A stretch of 64,000 nucleotides of DNA from Rappaport israeli (GTDB taxonomy: Bacteria > Pseudomonadota > Gammaproteobacteria > Cardiobacteriales > Cardiobacteriaceae): contig NZ_LXHZ01000008.1 of the NCBI RefSeq assembly GCF_001888055.1, positions 36,565-100,564 on the forward strand. Direction: 5' to 3'. The translations under genes were made by a program, and so were the position numbers. Positions 48,523 through 58,240 of this stretch are shown here, piece by piece. The notes beneath the pieces are model-generated. The model did not search any database and was not told the DNA's origin. It was given only the letters and a program-made list of their open reading frames with translations. The stretch's first letter is position 1. Each line of letters opens with the position of its first letter.

Positions 48523-49526
48523 GCATGGATTATAAATCTAGCGGTGTTGATAAAGAGGCAGGCTACGAAACAGTTCAACGCATCAAAGATTTTGCCCAAG
48601 CCACGCATAATCCCAGAGTGCTCGGACAAATTGGCGCATTTGGCGCATTTTATGATTTATCGGGTTATAAACATCCCATTCTCGTCTCAGGCACAGATGG
48701 CGTGGGGACAAAACTAAAAATTGCCTTTGCCCTTGAGCGCTACGATACCATTGGCATTGACGCCGTTGCCATGTGCGTTAACGATATCCTCTGCCATGGC
48801 GCCACACCACAATATTTTTTAGATTATCTAGCTTGTGGCAAACTTGAACCAACTATTGCCGCAGACCTTATCAAAGGCATCGCAGAAGGTTGTCAACAAG
48901 CAGGAGCGGCATTAATCGGTGGTGAAACAGCAGAAATGCCAGGATTTTATCAGCAAGGTGAATATGATATTGCTGGCTTTGCTGTTGGGGTTGTTGAAAA
49001 AGACCAACTCATTGACGGCAATCGTGTGCAAGCAGGGGATGTTCTAATTGGGCTCGCCGCCTCAGGATTTCATAGCAACGGCTATTCCCTATTGCGCAAA
49101 ATTTTCACTGATTTAAAAGCTCCGATTGATGCAGAAAACCCCACTACTATTGGTGAATTTCTTCTTACCCCAACCAAAATCTATGTCAAACCCGTATTAG
49201 AAGCGCTAAAACATCACCGCATTCATGGGCTAGCGCACATCACAGGCGGCGGACTACCTGAAAATCTTCCGCGCGCCTATGGTAAAGGACTAACCGCTAT
49301 TGTAGAGACCAACGCTATCCCCCCTCTGCCCCTAGCTGAACAACTTTTTGCTCATATTGAGCGCACAGAATGCTACGCCACTTTCAATATGGGCGTGGGG
49401 TTTGTGCTTATTGTTCCACAAAGTGAAAGCGATGCCGTTATGCAAACCCTTATCCAGCAAGGCGAACAAGCCTTTATTATCGGGCATATGCAAACAGGCG
49501 ATACCCCCATACAATTAAACTTTTAA
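48519..49526 (+). CDS. purM: Phosphoribosylformylglycinamidine cyclo-ligase (AIR synthetase)
   Basis: 335 residues. It closes the imidazole ring in purine synthesis. Visible features are DYKSSGVDKEAGYE, VSGTDGVGTKLKIAF, MCVNDILCHGATPQYFLDY, LIGGETAEMPGFY, LASSGFHSNGYSL-like ASGFHSNGYSL and HITGGGLPENLPR. It follows purC with overlap and precedes nusB by nine bases, so purC-purM-nusB-argA-yqiB reads as an operon. Confidence 0.97.
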   Translation: MSMDYKSSGVDKEAGYETVQRIKDFAQATHNPRVLGQIGAFGAFYDLSGYKHPILVSGTDGVGTKLKIAFALERYDTIGIDAVAMCVNDILCHGATPQYFLDYLACGKLEPTIAADLIKGIAEGCQQAGAALIGGETAEMPGFYQQGEYDIAGFAVGVVEKDQLIDGNRVQAGDVLIGLAASGFHSNGYSLLRKIFTDLKAPIDAENPTTIGEFLLTPTKIYVKPVLEALKHHRIHGLAHITGGGLPENLPRAYGKGLTAIVETNAIPPLPLAEQLFAHIERTECYATFNMGVGFVLIVPQSESDAVMQTLIQQGEQAFIIGHMQTGDTPIQLNF

Positions 49527-49535
49527 ACATCTCTC

Positions 49536-49983
49536 ATGAATACAAAACCCAATCTCAAACGCCAAGCCATTGAACAACGCCACCGCGCACGCAGTCAACT
49601 TCTGCAACTGCTTTATCAATGGCAGCTAGCTGATGATGCCCCTGAGCGTATTTATCACAATCGCATTATTGACCTCCGTCTTGGAAAAATTGACCAACAT
49701 TATTTTGATGAAGCCTATGAATACATTACCCAAAACCAAGAGCAACTAGAGGCGCATTATCAAACCCTAATGAGCCGAAAACTCCATACGCTAGACCCCG
49801 TTGAACGGGCGATTTTATGGATTGGCGCCTATGAAATTCTTAACCGACCTGATATTCATCCCACCGTTTCCATTAACGAAAGCATTGAACTTGCCAAACG
49901 CTTTGGCGCACAAGAAAGCTATAAATTCATCAATGGTATTTTAGATAAATTAAGCAAAAGCAGCTCCCCCCAGTGCAAACTAA
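49536..49983 (+). CDS. nusB: Transcription antitermination factor NusB (reads through into argA as sequenced)
   Basis: About 148 residues with the NusB fold. It shows RHRARSQLLQLLYQWQLAD, DPVERAILWIGAYEIL, PTVSINESIELAKRFG and SYKFINGILDKL. It pairs with NusE to support rRNA antitermination. As given, the frame continues into argA. If the C6 run at 49966-49971 were C5, NusB would stop at TAA 49981, right after its natural end, and argA would start eight bases on. The interval is annotated on that reading. Confidence 0.85.
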
Positions 49984-49991
49984 CCATAGCC

Positions 49992-51293
49992 ATGAATAAC
50001 GTCCAGTTTCTGCAGTTTTTCCTACAAGCCGCCCCCTATATTCACGCTCACCGCAATAAAACCTTTGTTTTGTATTTTGATGGCGACATCAACGCCGCAC
50101 CTTTAAAAAAATTTTTGCATGAATGCGCTATTTTGCACAGTTTAGGCGTGCATTTAGTTCTTGTGCATGGTGCGCGCCATCAAATCGATGTTCACCTCCA
50201 GCGCGCTGGGTTAGCCTCTCAATTTCACCGCAATAAACGCATCACCAGCAAAGCCATGATGCCTGAAATTCTTGATGCGGTTGGTAGTTTGCGTCTGCGC
50301 ATTGAAGCCACCCTTTCCATGGGCATGATTAATTCCCCTATGCAAGGCGCTGCATTACGCGTTGCCAGCGGTAATTTTATTATTGCCAAACCAGTCGGCG
50401 TAATTGATGGACAAGATTTTGGTTTTGCAGGTGAAATACGGCGTATTAATGCTCAAGCCATTAGCCATCATCTCCAGCTAGGCGAAATCGTCCTTATCTC
50501 CCCACTGGGTTATTCCCCCACAGGTTACATCTACAATCTAAGCGCAGAAGACATCGCCAGCCAAGTCGCCATTAACATCCATGCTGATAAATTAATATAC
50601 GTTAGCGATGGCGTTGAACATTACAAACTCAGTGAGCAACTACGCCAACTCACCCCCGCACAAGCGCGCACTTTCAACGGCGAACAATGGATGAATCAAC
50701 GCCTAAATGCCGCTGCCCACGCTTGCGAACAAGGCATTAAACGCGTTCACCTGATCGACCGCGACCGCGAAGGAGCGCTACTCTGTGAACTCTTTACCCG
50801 AGATGGTGTCGGCATCATGGTAACCAGCGACCACTACGACCATCTGCGCCGTGCACAAATTGATGATATCGGCGGACTGCTCGACCTTATCCGCCCCCTA
50901 GAATTACAAGGCATTCTCGTTAAACGCTCACGCGAACATTTGGAAAATGAAATCCAGCATTTCTACGTTCTTGAACGCGATGGCACGATTATCGGTTGTG
51001 CTGCTTTATTCCCCTATCCCGAAGAAAAAATGGCAGAACTTGCCTGTGTTGTTATTCATCCAGACTATCGGCAAAATCAACGTGCTGATAATCTTATGCA
51101 AACCCTTGAATGCAAAGCACGTGAGCAGAATATTGAAAAATTATTTATTCTCACCACCCATACCGCACAATGGTTTGAAGAACGTGGATTTCAACCCGCT
51201 AATCTTGATGAACTCCCCAGCGTTAAAAAACAAGCTTATAACTATCAACGCAATTCAAGAACCTATATCAAAACCCTACATCCTGACTCTTGA
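49992..51293 (+). CDS. argA: N-acetylglutamate synthase
   Basis: 433 residues from ATG 49992. It makes N-acetylglutamate, the first arginine-pathway intermediate. An amino-acid-kinase-like domain (HRNKTFVLYFDGD, SLGVHLVLVHGARHQID, VASGNFIIAKPVGV, GEIRRI) precedes a GNAT domain (IDDIGGLLDLIRPLE, LVKRSREHLENEI, ACVVIHPDYRQNQ, WFEERGFQPA). This matches E. coli ArgA end to end from MNNVQFLQFF. It is continuous with nusB in the sequence as given. The C-terminus YNYQRNSRTYIKTL is typical. Confidence 0.92.
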   Translation: MNNVQFLQFFLQAAPYIHAHRNKTFVLYFDGDINAAPLKKFLHECAILHSLGVHLVLVHGARHQIDVHLQRAGLASQFHRNKRITSKAMMPEILDAVGSLRLRIEATLSMGMINSPMQGAALRVASGNFIIAKPVGVIDGQDFGFAGEIRRINAQAISHHLQLGEIVLISPLGYSPTGYIYNLSAEDIASQVAINIHADKLIYVSDGVEHYKLSEQLRQLTPAQARTFNGEQWMNQRLNAAAHACEQGIKRVHLIDRDREGALLCELFTRDGVGIMVTSDHYDHLRRAQIDDIGGLLDLIRPLELQGILVKRSREHLENEIQHFYVLERDGTIIGCAALFPYPEEKMAELACVVIHPDYRQNQRADNLMQTLECKAREQNIEKLFILTTHTAQWFEERGFQPANLDELPSVKKQAYNYQRNSRTYIKTLHPDS

Positions 51294-51348
51294 ATTTATG
51301 GCGCATAACAAAACAACGCAATCTATAATCTAATTTATTGATAATAAA

Positions 51349-51770
51349 ATGATTTATTACCAACCCAAACCCCATTCTCTTCTCCATTTATACGAGCAAA
51401 ACTATATTTTGTTCCGCCTTATCTTGCCTGACCTACCAAAAACATCGGGCTGGCATATTCTTAAAAGCGCCAACCGCCCTCCTGCCTATTTACATCGCAT
51501 CAGCCTACATAATTACACCAGCGAATGGCTTCTAGGGCATTATTTTCATCACAAAAAACCACAAAAATTTACCCCCAATCACATTATCCGCATTTATCAT
51601 GATGCCCGATTATGCGAAGCACTGCTTGATAAACACCCCCCCATCAAACAAATGCGCCAACAAAAAAAATATCCAACCAAGCGCTTCATGCTTGGTTGGA
51701 TTATCTTCACCGAAACCGCTACCAGCTAAGCGAATACGCCCAATCCGATAGCATTCCTAATTTCTTATAA
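51349..51770 (+). CDS. DUF1249 (YqiB-like) protein, with a one-base frameshift
   Basis: 140 residues after correction, exactly the E. coli YqiB length. The N-terminus LLHLYEQNYILFRLILPDL and the motif IIRIYHDARLCEAL match DUF1249. The A8 run at 51662-51669 needs one more A, which gives an amphipathic end (NQALHAWLDYLHRNRYQL) and a stop at 51770. Function unknown. It is the last gene of the pur-nusB-argA run. Confidence 0.72.
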
Positions 51771-51837
51771 AATAAATCCTACAAATTCAACCCATAATCA
51801 AATCTATAAACTTTATATAACCCCTATTTGGCAATAA

Positions 51838-52284
51838 TTAATTGGTTTTATAAAGACGATAAGACTCAATATTTTGCACTGGAATACGCCCGCCATCAGG
51901 CAATGCTAGCTCCAAAAAGCCCTCATGGACACGATAAACCTGCAAAACACCATTCTCAGGTAAGAGACTAATATGCGCATCGTCCTGCCAAGAAAAACTT
52001 CCCTCAAATTTCTTATCCAAATCTTCTTTACCTAACAGACGCGTACGCAGTGAATACTCCAGAGATGGCTCTAATACCAACATGGTTGCCACCCCTTCGC
52101 AATCCGCACATGGCAAGACCCCCTGATAAGTGCCCTTCCAGTCCAAAGTATGCCTTGCATCTTTAACCTGCATTGTTGTATCGGTTTTATTCTGTTGTTT
52201 AGAGCTAGCAGTAGATGCACTCTGACAACCAGCTAAGGCAAAACCAGCTACTAATAGCGTTACTATTGCGGTCAATCTTTTCAT
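51838..52284 (-). CDS. NlpE-like copper-homeostasis lipoprotein (N-terminal domain only)
   Basis: 148 residues. Lipobox ALAGC after a signal peptide, then a short Ser/Thr linker. The NlpE N-terminal motif WKGTYQGVLPCADCEGVATML contains the CxxC pair. The C-terminal OB domain of E. coli NlpE is absent. NlpE senses envelope and lipoprotein-transport stress, and short NlpE-N proteins are common. It lies 32 bases after the SulP gene end on the same strand. Confidence 0.82.
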   Translation of the reverse strand: MKRLTAIVTLLVAGFALAGCQSASTASSKQQNKTDTTMQVKDARHTLDWKGTYQGVLPCADCEGVATMLVLEPSLEYSLRTRLLGKEDLDKKFEGSFSWQDDAHISLLPENGVLQVYRVHEGFLELALPDGGRIPVQNIESYRLYKTN

Positions 52285-52316
52285 AAAACCTCCAGTAAAT
52301 AGATAAACTCAAACGC

Positions 52317-54064
52317 CTATAAACGATTGTAGTCTTTAAATAAATGTTTCATATATTGTCGATAGTTCTCAATCCCTAAACGCTTACAAATTTTACGAAA
52401 AGCTATATAAGTGCTCTCAAAAAGATTATCACTACCTGACAACATCGCCCAATAAGGCTAGCGCGCAATTTATTACGAACATGCGATTTCATACCGATAA
52501 TATAAAGGTCTCCACCACGTTTACGCAGCTTATTTCGTTCTGTGAGTAAAAATTCAATTCCAGCAATATCAAGTTGATTTACCCCTTCACTTAAAATCAC
52601 CACATTTCTCCACTCCTTATTAGAACTCAATTCAATCATACGATTTTGCACATGGTCAATCGAGCCAAAAAATAATGAGCCATCAATGCGCAAAGCAGTT
52701 AAAGGAAAATCATCAATCGTTTCATCTTTTTCATAGACCTGCGAGAAGTCCACCAAGCTAACCACTGGTCGCGATATTTTTTGCAAATAAAACACCAACG
52801 ACAAAATCACCCCTACATAAATCGCAAATTCCAAATTTAATAGCAATGTTGATAAAAACGTAACCAAAATAATGGTCAATTCATTACGACTGGTTTTAGC
52901 AATAATTTTTATCTGCTTTAAATCAAACAAGTTATATCCTGCCAACATTAAAGCGCCCGCTACCGCAGGCATTGGCAAATGGCGTGTAATCTGAGGGATA
53001 AAAATCAAAATTAATAAAATCAATCCTGAGGTAATCAATAACGCAATTGGGGTTTTTGCGCCTGCATCATAATTAATGGCACTGCGATTAAATGACCCTG
53101 ACCCCACATAACAAGAAAAGCAACTACCAATCGCATTTGCCAAACCTTGCCCAAAAAATTCCTGATTGCCATCAATACGTTGATGCGAGCGTATCGCAAT
53201 TGAGCGCGCAATCGATACCGCCTCAATCAAACCCAGCAATGCTAAAGCAAAAGCGCTAGGTAATAAATTTGTTATCAAAGGAAAACTTAAATAAGGGAGC
53301 GTCATTTGTGGCATAGAAGCTGGTAAAACGCCCAACATATCAACCCCTTTTTCCGCTCCCGCAAGTAGATAGTTGACCAATGCACCGATTAATAAGCCCA
53401 ATAACATTCCTGGCCAACGTGGTTTGAATTTACGTAACAAAAGCGCGCTAACCAACGTAACACTTGCAATAAAAATACTTAAATAATGAAACTCCTGCCA
53501 ATGCGCCTGCAATGCCAAAAGCGTTTCTAAAGGTGATAAACCAGAAGGCAATCGAATGCCTGTGAAAGTTTTTAGCTGCGCCAAAATAATGAGCAATCCT
53601 GCTCCAGCCGTAAACCCAATAATAACCGTATGAGAAATAAAATTAACCAAACTGCCAAAACGAAACAAACCAAATAATAATTGAATGACCCCTACTAAAA
53701 ACATTAGCGTCAATGTCAAACCAATATATTGTGGACTGCCAATAACCGCATAAGGTGCGATAATTCCTGGAATTACTATCGATAAAGCAACTGTTGGGCC
53801 AGTAACCATATGCCGAGAACTGCCAAATAACCCAGCAATGACTTGCACCACAATCGCACTATACAAACCAAATTCAGGAGGCAAACCCGCAATTAGCGCA
53901 AAAGCAATTCCCTGTGGCAATACCATCGCCACACCTGTAAGCCCTGCCCAAAAATCTCTTCGCAAATTCTTAGCATTAATCAGCCCAAACCAATGTCGCA
54001 TAGGGAAAAATAAACCTAGCACACGAACCAAATACGTTTGAATGACTATGCCGATAGATGCCAT
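52317..54064 (-). CDS. SulP-family anion (sulfate/bicarbonate) transporter with STAS domain, with a one-base frameshift
   Basis: 582 residues after correction. Ten or more hydrophobic helices with the SulP signature (AGLTGVAMVLPQGIAFALIAG, LYSAIVVQVIAGLFGSSRHMVTGP) are followed by a cytoplasmic STAS domain (about 430-580, with ILSEGVNQLDIAGIEFLLTE). The frame breaks near 52435. Adding one G restores GSDNLFESTYIAFRKI, the usual end of a STAS domain. ATG 54064 is preferred because AGGGA lies just before it. Substrate cannot be decided. Confidence 0.88.
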
Positions 54065-54148
54065 AAATCCCTGACTTTTATATGAATGCAATAAGTTAAT
54101 TAATCAAACAGTCTTTCAAACATCTTAAAGCGCTAACATTTCAAAATA

Positions 54149-55498
54149 TTATCGACCTAAAGACATATGCTCTTTAAAATAAAGCTCTATTCCATCTGCA
54201 ATTCCCTGCGCCAGCTTTTGCTGGTAACTAGGAGAAGCCAATAATTTAGCCTCACTGGGATTAGAAATAAACGCCGTTTCAACTAACATCGAAGGAATAT
54301 CTGGTGAGCGCAACACCACAAAATTTGCACGCTCTACATTAGACTTATGCACGCTTCCAATTTTTCCAAGCTTTTCAAGAGTTTGTTTCGCTAAAATATG
54401 ACTGGCTTCTAAAGTTGCGTCTTGTTGCATATCCAAAAGCGCCTGCTGCACATCCTCATCATAGCGATTAACATCTACCCCCCAGCGCAAATCAACCGCA
54501 TTTTCTTTTTTAGCCAAATACTTAGCCAACTGAGAGGTTGCGCCTTTTGTTGATAAGATATAAACAGATGAACCCCGCGCATTAAAATTATTTTCCACTG
54601 CATCGGCATGAATGGATACAAAAACATCTGCATTATTAGCGCGTGCAATCGCGCGACGTTGTGATAATTCAACATAAACATCTTTATCACGCGTCATAAT
54701 TGCTCTAAAACCAGGTTTAGCATTAATCGCATCGCGCAATCGTTTGCCAATTTGCAAAACAGCAACTTTTTCTAATAGACCAGTCGCCACACTACGCGCA
54801 CCAGGGTCTTTTCCCCCATGCCCCGGGTCAATTGCAACTACAATCGTTTTTCTAGTAATAGGCACGGCTGGCGGGGGATTGGTAAGCGTTTGTTGAACGA
54901 CTTTTCCCTGTGAATTTACTTGTGTTTCTACTTGAATAGGTTGGCTAGTAGCAGAAGGCAATAAGGTATTTTCCCTAACAATTGAAGCGCTATCAAACAA
55001 AGAAGCATTCTGCACAGATTGAGCAGAAGGTAGTGGCCCACCTGAAAATATCGACTCAGGCGCGCGCCTTTCTTGCATAGATTCTAATGCCAATGCAGAA
55101 GTAGCGATATTATCGTAAATTTCTACCACTACTGATAAAGTACGTTTTTTCTGATTGGGACGCGTGTATATATTTGCTTTTGCAGCACTATTTAAATCTA
55201 CAACCGCTCTAAGCGTTTTTTTATCACGCAAACCAATCCTCACCCCCTTAACCGCCCCTTGATTAATAGTCAAACCATCATGACTTTTCCCCGCAGAAGC
55301 TGGAAAATCCAGTACAATTCGTGGAGGATTTGATAAATCAAACTGCTTAAATGAAGTTTTATCAGAAACTTCAAAGATTATTTCAACTTTATCGGGCAAA
55401 CGATTATAACGCACCCCTTCAATTACAACCGCTTGCACAGGGAGCATCCACAAAACAAGCCATAACGGCGCTAATAACCTAAAAATATGCAACCACAT
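54149..55498 (-). CDS. N-acetylmuramoyl-L-alanine amidase, AmiC/AmiB type
   Basis: 449 residues. Signal peptide (WLVLWMLPVQA), an AMIN targeting domain (about 25-130), a Ser/Gln/Pro linker (about 150-215) and a zinc amidase_3 domain. Zinc and catalytic motifs are AIDPGHGGKDPGA, a Glu after ATGLLEK, SIHADAV and SMLVETAFISNPSE. It splits septal peptidoglycan under EnvC/NlpD-type activators. It follows tsaE by 87 bases, the tsaE-amiB order seen in E. coli. Confidence 0.94.
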   Translation of the reverse strand: MWLHIFRLLAPLWLVLWMLPVQAVVIEGVRYNRLPDKVEIIFEVSDKTSFKQFDLSNPPRIVLDFPASAGKSHDGLTINQGAVKGVRIGLRDKKTLRAVVDLNSAAKANIYTRPNQKKRTLSVVVEIYDNIATSALALESMQERRAPESIFSGGPLPSAQSVQNASLFDSASIVRENTLLPSATSQPIQVETQVNSQGKVVQQTLTNPPPAVPITRKTIVVAIDPGHGGKDPGARSVATGLLEKVAVLQIGKRLRDAINAKPGFRAIMTRDKDVYVELSQRRAIARANNADVFVSIHADAVENNFNARGSSVYILSTKGATSQLAKYLAKKENAVDLRWGVDVNRYDEDVQQALLDMQQDATLEASHILAKQTLEKLGKIGSVHKSNVERANFVVLRSPDIPSMLVETAFISNPSEAKLLASPSYQQKLAQGIADGIELYFKEHMSLGR

Positions 55499-55585
55499 TT
55501 GACCATCCTATACAAAGTATCAGCAAAAACTTCTAAACTAGAAAGATAAAAGGACGCTATTATAACGTCAAAACCTCTTCAAAAA

Positions 55586-56062
55586 CTAAACATTCTCATT
55601 AATACCACTAAAATCAATCGTTTTAAAAAGCGCAAGGCATTTTTCAGAGCGTGGCGAAAGAACCACTTCTCTCTCTCCATTATCTAGTAAGTACAAGTAA
55701 ATCTCTAAATCTGGTTGTGGTAGAAACCCAGCACCCTTTTCTGACCATTCCACAAAAATCACATCAGCCATATCTTGCCATTCAGTAACATCTAAATAAA
55801 GCAACTCTTCTGGCTCAGATAAACGGTATAAATCAGCATGCAATATTTTTTTACCGCGTACTTGATATACATTCAAAAGTCCATAGCTAGGGCTTGTTAC
55901 CACATCGGTGTATCCCAGATTCTGTAAAAAAAACTGCACAAAAGTAGTTTTCCCTACTCCTAAATCTCCATACAAAAAGATTACGCCACTTCCCAATGTT
56001 TGTGCTATAATCGCGCTCAGCTTGTTTAAGTTTTTTTTCTGCGTGGTTATAATTTTTTTCAT
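55586..56062 (-). CDS. tsaE: tRNA threonylcarbamoyladenosine biosynthesis ATPase TsaE
   Basis: 158 residues from ATG 56062. An upstream ATG at 56095, with a weak AGG, would add 11 hydrophobic residues. Walker A is YGDLGVGKTTF. The family motifs TSPSYGLLNVY, LHADLYRLSEPEELLYLD and VIFVEWSEKG are present. It works with TsaB and TsaD on the t6A37 modification. It is divergent from the Roadblock/GTPase cassette, and tsaD lies on that cassette's other side. Confidence 0.94.
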   Translation of the reverse strand: MKKIITTQKKNLNKLSAIIAQTLGSGVIFLYGDLGVGKTTFVQFFLQNLGYTDVVTSPSYGLLNVYQVRGKKILHADLYRLSEPEELLYLDVTEWQDMADVIFVEWSEKGAGFLPQPDLEIYLYLLDNGEREVVLSPRSEKCLALFKTIDFSGINENV

Positions 56063-56124
56063 AAAAATAAAATAAAATGATAAAATTGTAAGCATGATAC
56101 CTAACAGATATCATACACTAGGAT

Positions 56125-56136
56125 TAGCTTAAGCTA
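56125..56136. promoter_or_regulatory. 12-bp perfect palindrome in the tsaE/Roadblock divergent region
   Basis: TAGCTTAAGCTA reads the same on both strands and lies between the divergent starts (56062-56249). It could be an operator for either transcript. Clear -35/-10 pairs were not found here. Confidence 0.25.
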
Positions 56137-56248
56137 GCGGTTATGTAAAAATTAAAGTATAGTTTGTTTATAAAGCTACAGTAATGAGCAGAAGCAGGCT
56201 ATTTTTTAGTTTTTGATTTATTTTGTTTTTAAATTTAGGAGAGTAAAT

Positions 56249-56605
56249 ATGGCTAGAATTGATTTATCGCCGTTAACAGAAATCGATGGCTTTAAAGCTG
56301 GCGCTTTAGTTGATACTGAAAGTGGTCTTGCTTTAGCAACCGAAGGTAGTGGCCTTGACTTAGAATTAGCTGCTGCTGGTAACACAGAAGTGTTAAACGC
56401 CAAACGTCGTGTAGCTGCTACACTAGACCTCAAAGATGATATCGAAGACTTACTTATCACTTTAGGCAAAGGTTACCACTTACTTCGCCCTTTAGAGCGT
56501 AATAGTACTCTTTTCTTGTACCTTGTGTTAGACCGTGGTCGTGCTAACCTTGCAATGGCTCGTCACCAATTGCGTTCTTTTGAGAAAGAATTAGATTTCT
56601 CATAA
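56249..56605 (+). CDS. Roadblock/LC7-domain protein, first copy (MglB-like)
   Basis: 118 residues from ATG 56249, with AGGAG seven bases upstream. An upstream open extension lacks a ribosome site. A Roadblock/LC7 fold is indicated by GFKAGALVDTESGLALAT, a helix (DLELAAAGNTEVLNAKRR), LITLGKGYHLLRPL and LFLYLVLDRGRANLAMARHQL. MglB-type proteins dimerise and act as GTPase-activating partners of MglA. It is followed by a hairpin terminator before the next gene, so it may be made in excess over the rest of the cassette. Confidence 0.75.
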   Translation: MARIDLSPLTEIDGFKAGALVDTESGLALATEGSGLDLELAAAGNTEVLNAKRRVAATLDLKDDIEDLLITLGKGYHLLRPLERNSTLFLYLVLDRGRANLAMARHQLRSFEKELDFS

Positions 56606-56620
56606 GTTAATCGTAAAATT

Positions 56621-56664
56621 GATACTGCTCTAGTAAAGATAATACTGTAGGGCAGTATCTTTTG
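56621..56664 (+). terminator. Internal terminator/attenuator within the GTPase cassette
   Basis: GATACTGC (56621-56628) and GCAGTATC (56652-56659) form a perfect 8-bp stem with a 23-base loop, followed by a T-rich stretch (TTTTGTTTTA). It sits between the first Roadblock gene and the unrecognised gene. Confidence 0.55.
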
Positions 56665-56671
56665 TTTTATA

Positions 56672-57648
56672 ATGGATAAAAACATGCAAGGTAATTTTAT
56701 TTGTCTTCTAGGGTTTTCCAAGTCCACCGAAGATAGGATTAAGGCTGTTATGAAAGAATATTCTGTTCCTTCATTAACTTGGACTACTGCTACCGCTAAA
56801 GAACTTACTGGTGTGGTTATTAATGCATCATTTTTAGATACCCCTCAAATTCATAAATATATAAAAGTTGTAAAAGCACCTGTCGTTAGCGCCTACAATA
56901 CAGATGCAGGACACGAGTCTGCTCGAGAATACTCTAATATTCCAGCATTAGATCTTCGAACGAATGATGAAAATACCATTAAAAACTGGTTGAGTAAGCT
57001 CTTAGGCTCAAATTATAGTACAACCAACACTTCTAGTTTAAAAAATCAAGGAACTCAGTCTTCATCTTATAGAGAGCTACTTGATTTGATTTTATCGAAA
57101 AAAATACCACTATTCGTGCAGAGCATAATGATAGCATTGCATGGATTTCTCCCTCAGAAGAAACCGTTTTTATCAACTATCCTAGAGAAAACACGCCAGG
57201 AATTGAAAGATGGCAATGGATGGAAGTTAGTTCTTCCGATATCCCTGACTCAGCACGTCATCTGAAATTAGATTTATGGTTATTTGAAAGCTTATGGCAA
57301 TCAGATTCCACTCTTAGCGAAGACATAAAATCTGAAACATACTACCAAATGATTAGATGGCCTCAGCCATTGAGTAAGTCTAGACGTAGTCAAGCACTAA
57401 GACTAGCAGCCTCTTCCCAACATTCCCCAATAAATGCTAAAATTTTACAAGAAAAAACGCATTATGATTTAGACCTTATTCGTAAATTTTTATACGCAAC
57501 AGAAAATGCAGGTCAGGCAAAAGCAATTAGTGAAAAAGAAGCTGATAATGTAACTACAAATAAAGTTGCTGTTAAACAAGAAAATAAAGAAATAGTAGAA
57601 CAGAAAAAAGGGTTACTAAGTCGCCTTAGAAAAACTCTTGGATTTTAA
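56672..57648 (+). CDS. Unrecognised two-domain protein of the Roadblock/GTPase cassette, with a one-base frameshift
   Basis: 325 residues after adding one A to the A7 run at 57098-57104 (second possible start 56684). Residues about 5-115 alternate strands and helices (GNFICLLGFSKSTEDRI, LTGVVINASFLD, APVVSAYNTDAG, IPALDLRTND), like a degenerate receiver or Rossmann fold. The middle (about 140-215) is acidic and Trp-rich (DSIAWISPSE, RWQWMEVSSSDIPD, WLFESLWQSD). Residues about 230-285 resemble a helix-turn-helix or winged-helix unit (NAKILQEKTHYDLDLIRKFL). The tail is Lys/Glu-rich and ends GLLSRLRKTLGF. No family recognised. Possibly an effector or scaffold for the GTPase. Confidence 0.65.
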
Positions 57649-57700
57649 ATAATTAATAAATCACCAAGTAATCATGCTAAGACGTAGGAAGTAAATTATT

Positions 57701-58231
57701 ATGCAAGAATTTAAAATTATTTTTGCTGGAAGTATGGGTGCAGGGAAAACCACTGCAATCCGTAGTCTTTCAGATGAAAAAGTCGTATCAACTGATGTTT
57801 CAAATACTGACCGTAAGTCTCATGGTAAATTATTAACAACTGTCGGTATTGACTATGGTCAGATTTTACTGCCACCAGATACTAAAATAGGTTTATATGG
57901 TACACCGGGGCAAGAGCGTTTTGAGCTTGTTTGGCGCATTGTTACAGAAGGCGCTTTGGGTGTTATTATTTTAATTGATAGTTCCTCAGAAAAATCTCCA
58001 GAAGAGCTGCCTTATTATATTGACTACTTTCATAAACATGGCATGGATAAAATCATTGTCGGCATTACCCATACTGATTTAAAAGGTCATCTTACTATGG
58101 ATGAATGTTTTGATATTATGCAGAAAAGAGATTTTACATTCCCAATTTTTGAAGTAGATGCACGCCAGCGCGATGATGTATTGCTTTTAGTTGAAACATT
58201 AGTTGCTTCCATTGAAGCAGATTTATATTAA
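57701..58231 (+). CDS. MglA-like small Ras-family GTPase
   Basis: 176 residues. P-loop GSMGAGKTTAIRSL, a Switch I Thr in TTVGIDYGQ, Switch II YGTPGQERFELVW, base recognition GITHTD and a terminal DAR near VDARQRDD. The Gly in place of the Switch II Asp (GTPGQ for DxxG) is usual in the COG2229 prokaryotic GTPases, so it is not evidence of loss of function. Such GTPases work with Roadblock proteins; MglA/MglB sets polarity in Myxococcus. Shine-Dalgarno TAGGAAG, and nine bases separate it from the second Roadblock gene. Confidence 0.85.
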   Translation: MQEFKIIFAGSMGAGKTTAIRSLSDEKVVSTDVSNTDRKSHGKLLTTVGIDYGQILLPPDTKIGLYGTPGQERFELVWRIVTEGALGVIILIDSSSEKSPEELPYYIDYFHKHGMDKIIVGITHTDLKGHLTMDECFDIMQKRDFTFPIFEVDARQRDDVLLLVETLVASIEADLY

Positions 58232-58240
58232 GGGGAGAAA

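Noticed and set aside
57890-57915. GTPase Switch II reads GTPGQ instead of DxxG, suggesting an inactive GTPase
   Set aside because: This substitution is common in the prokaryotic COG2229/MglA-like group and the other G motifs are intact.
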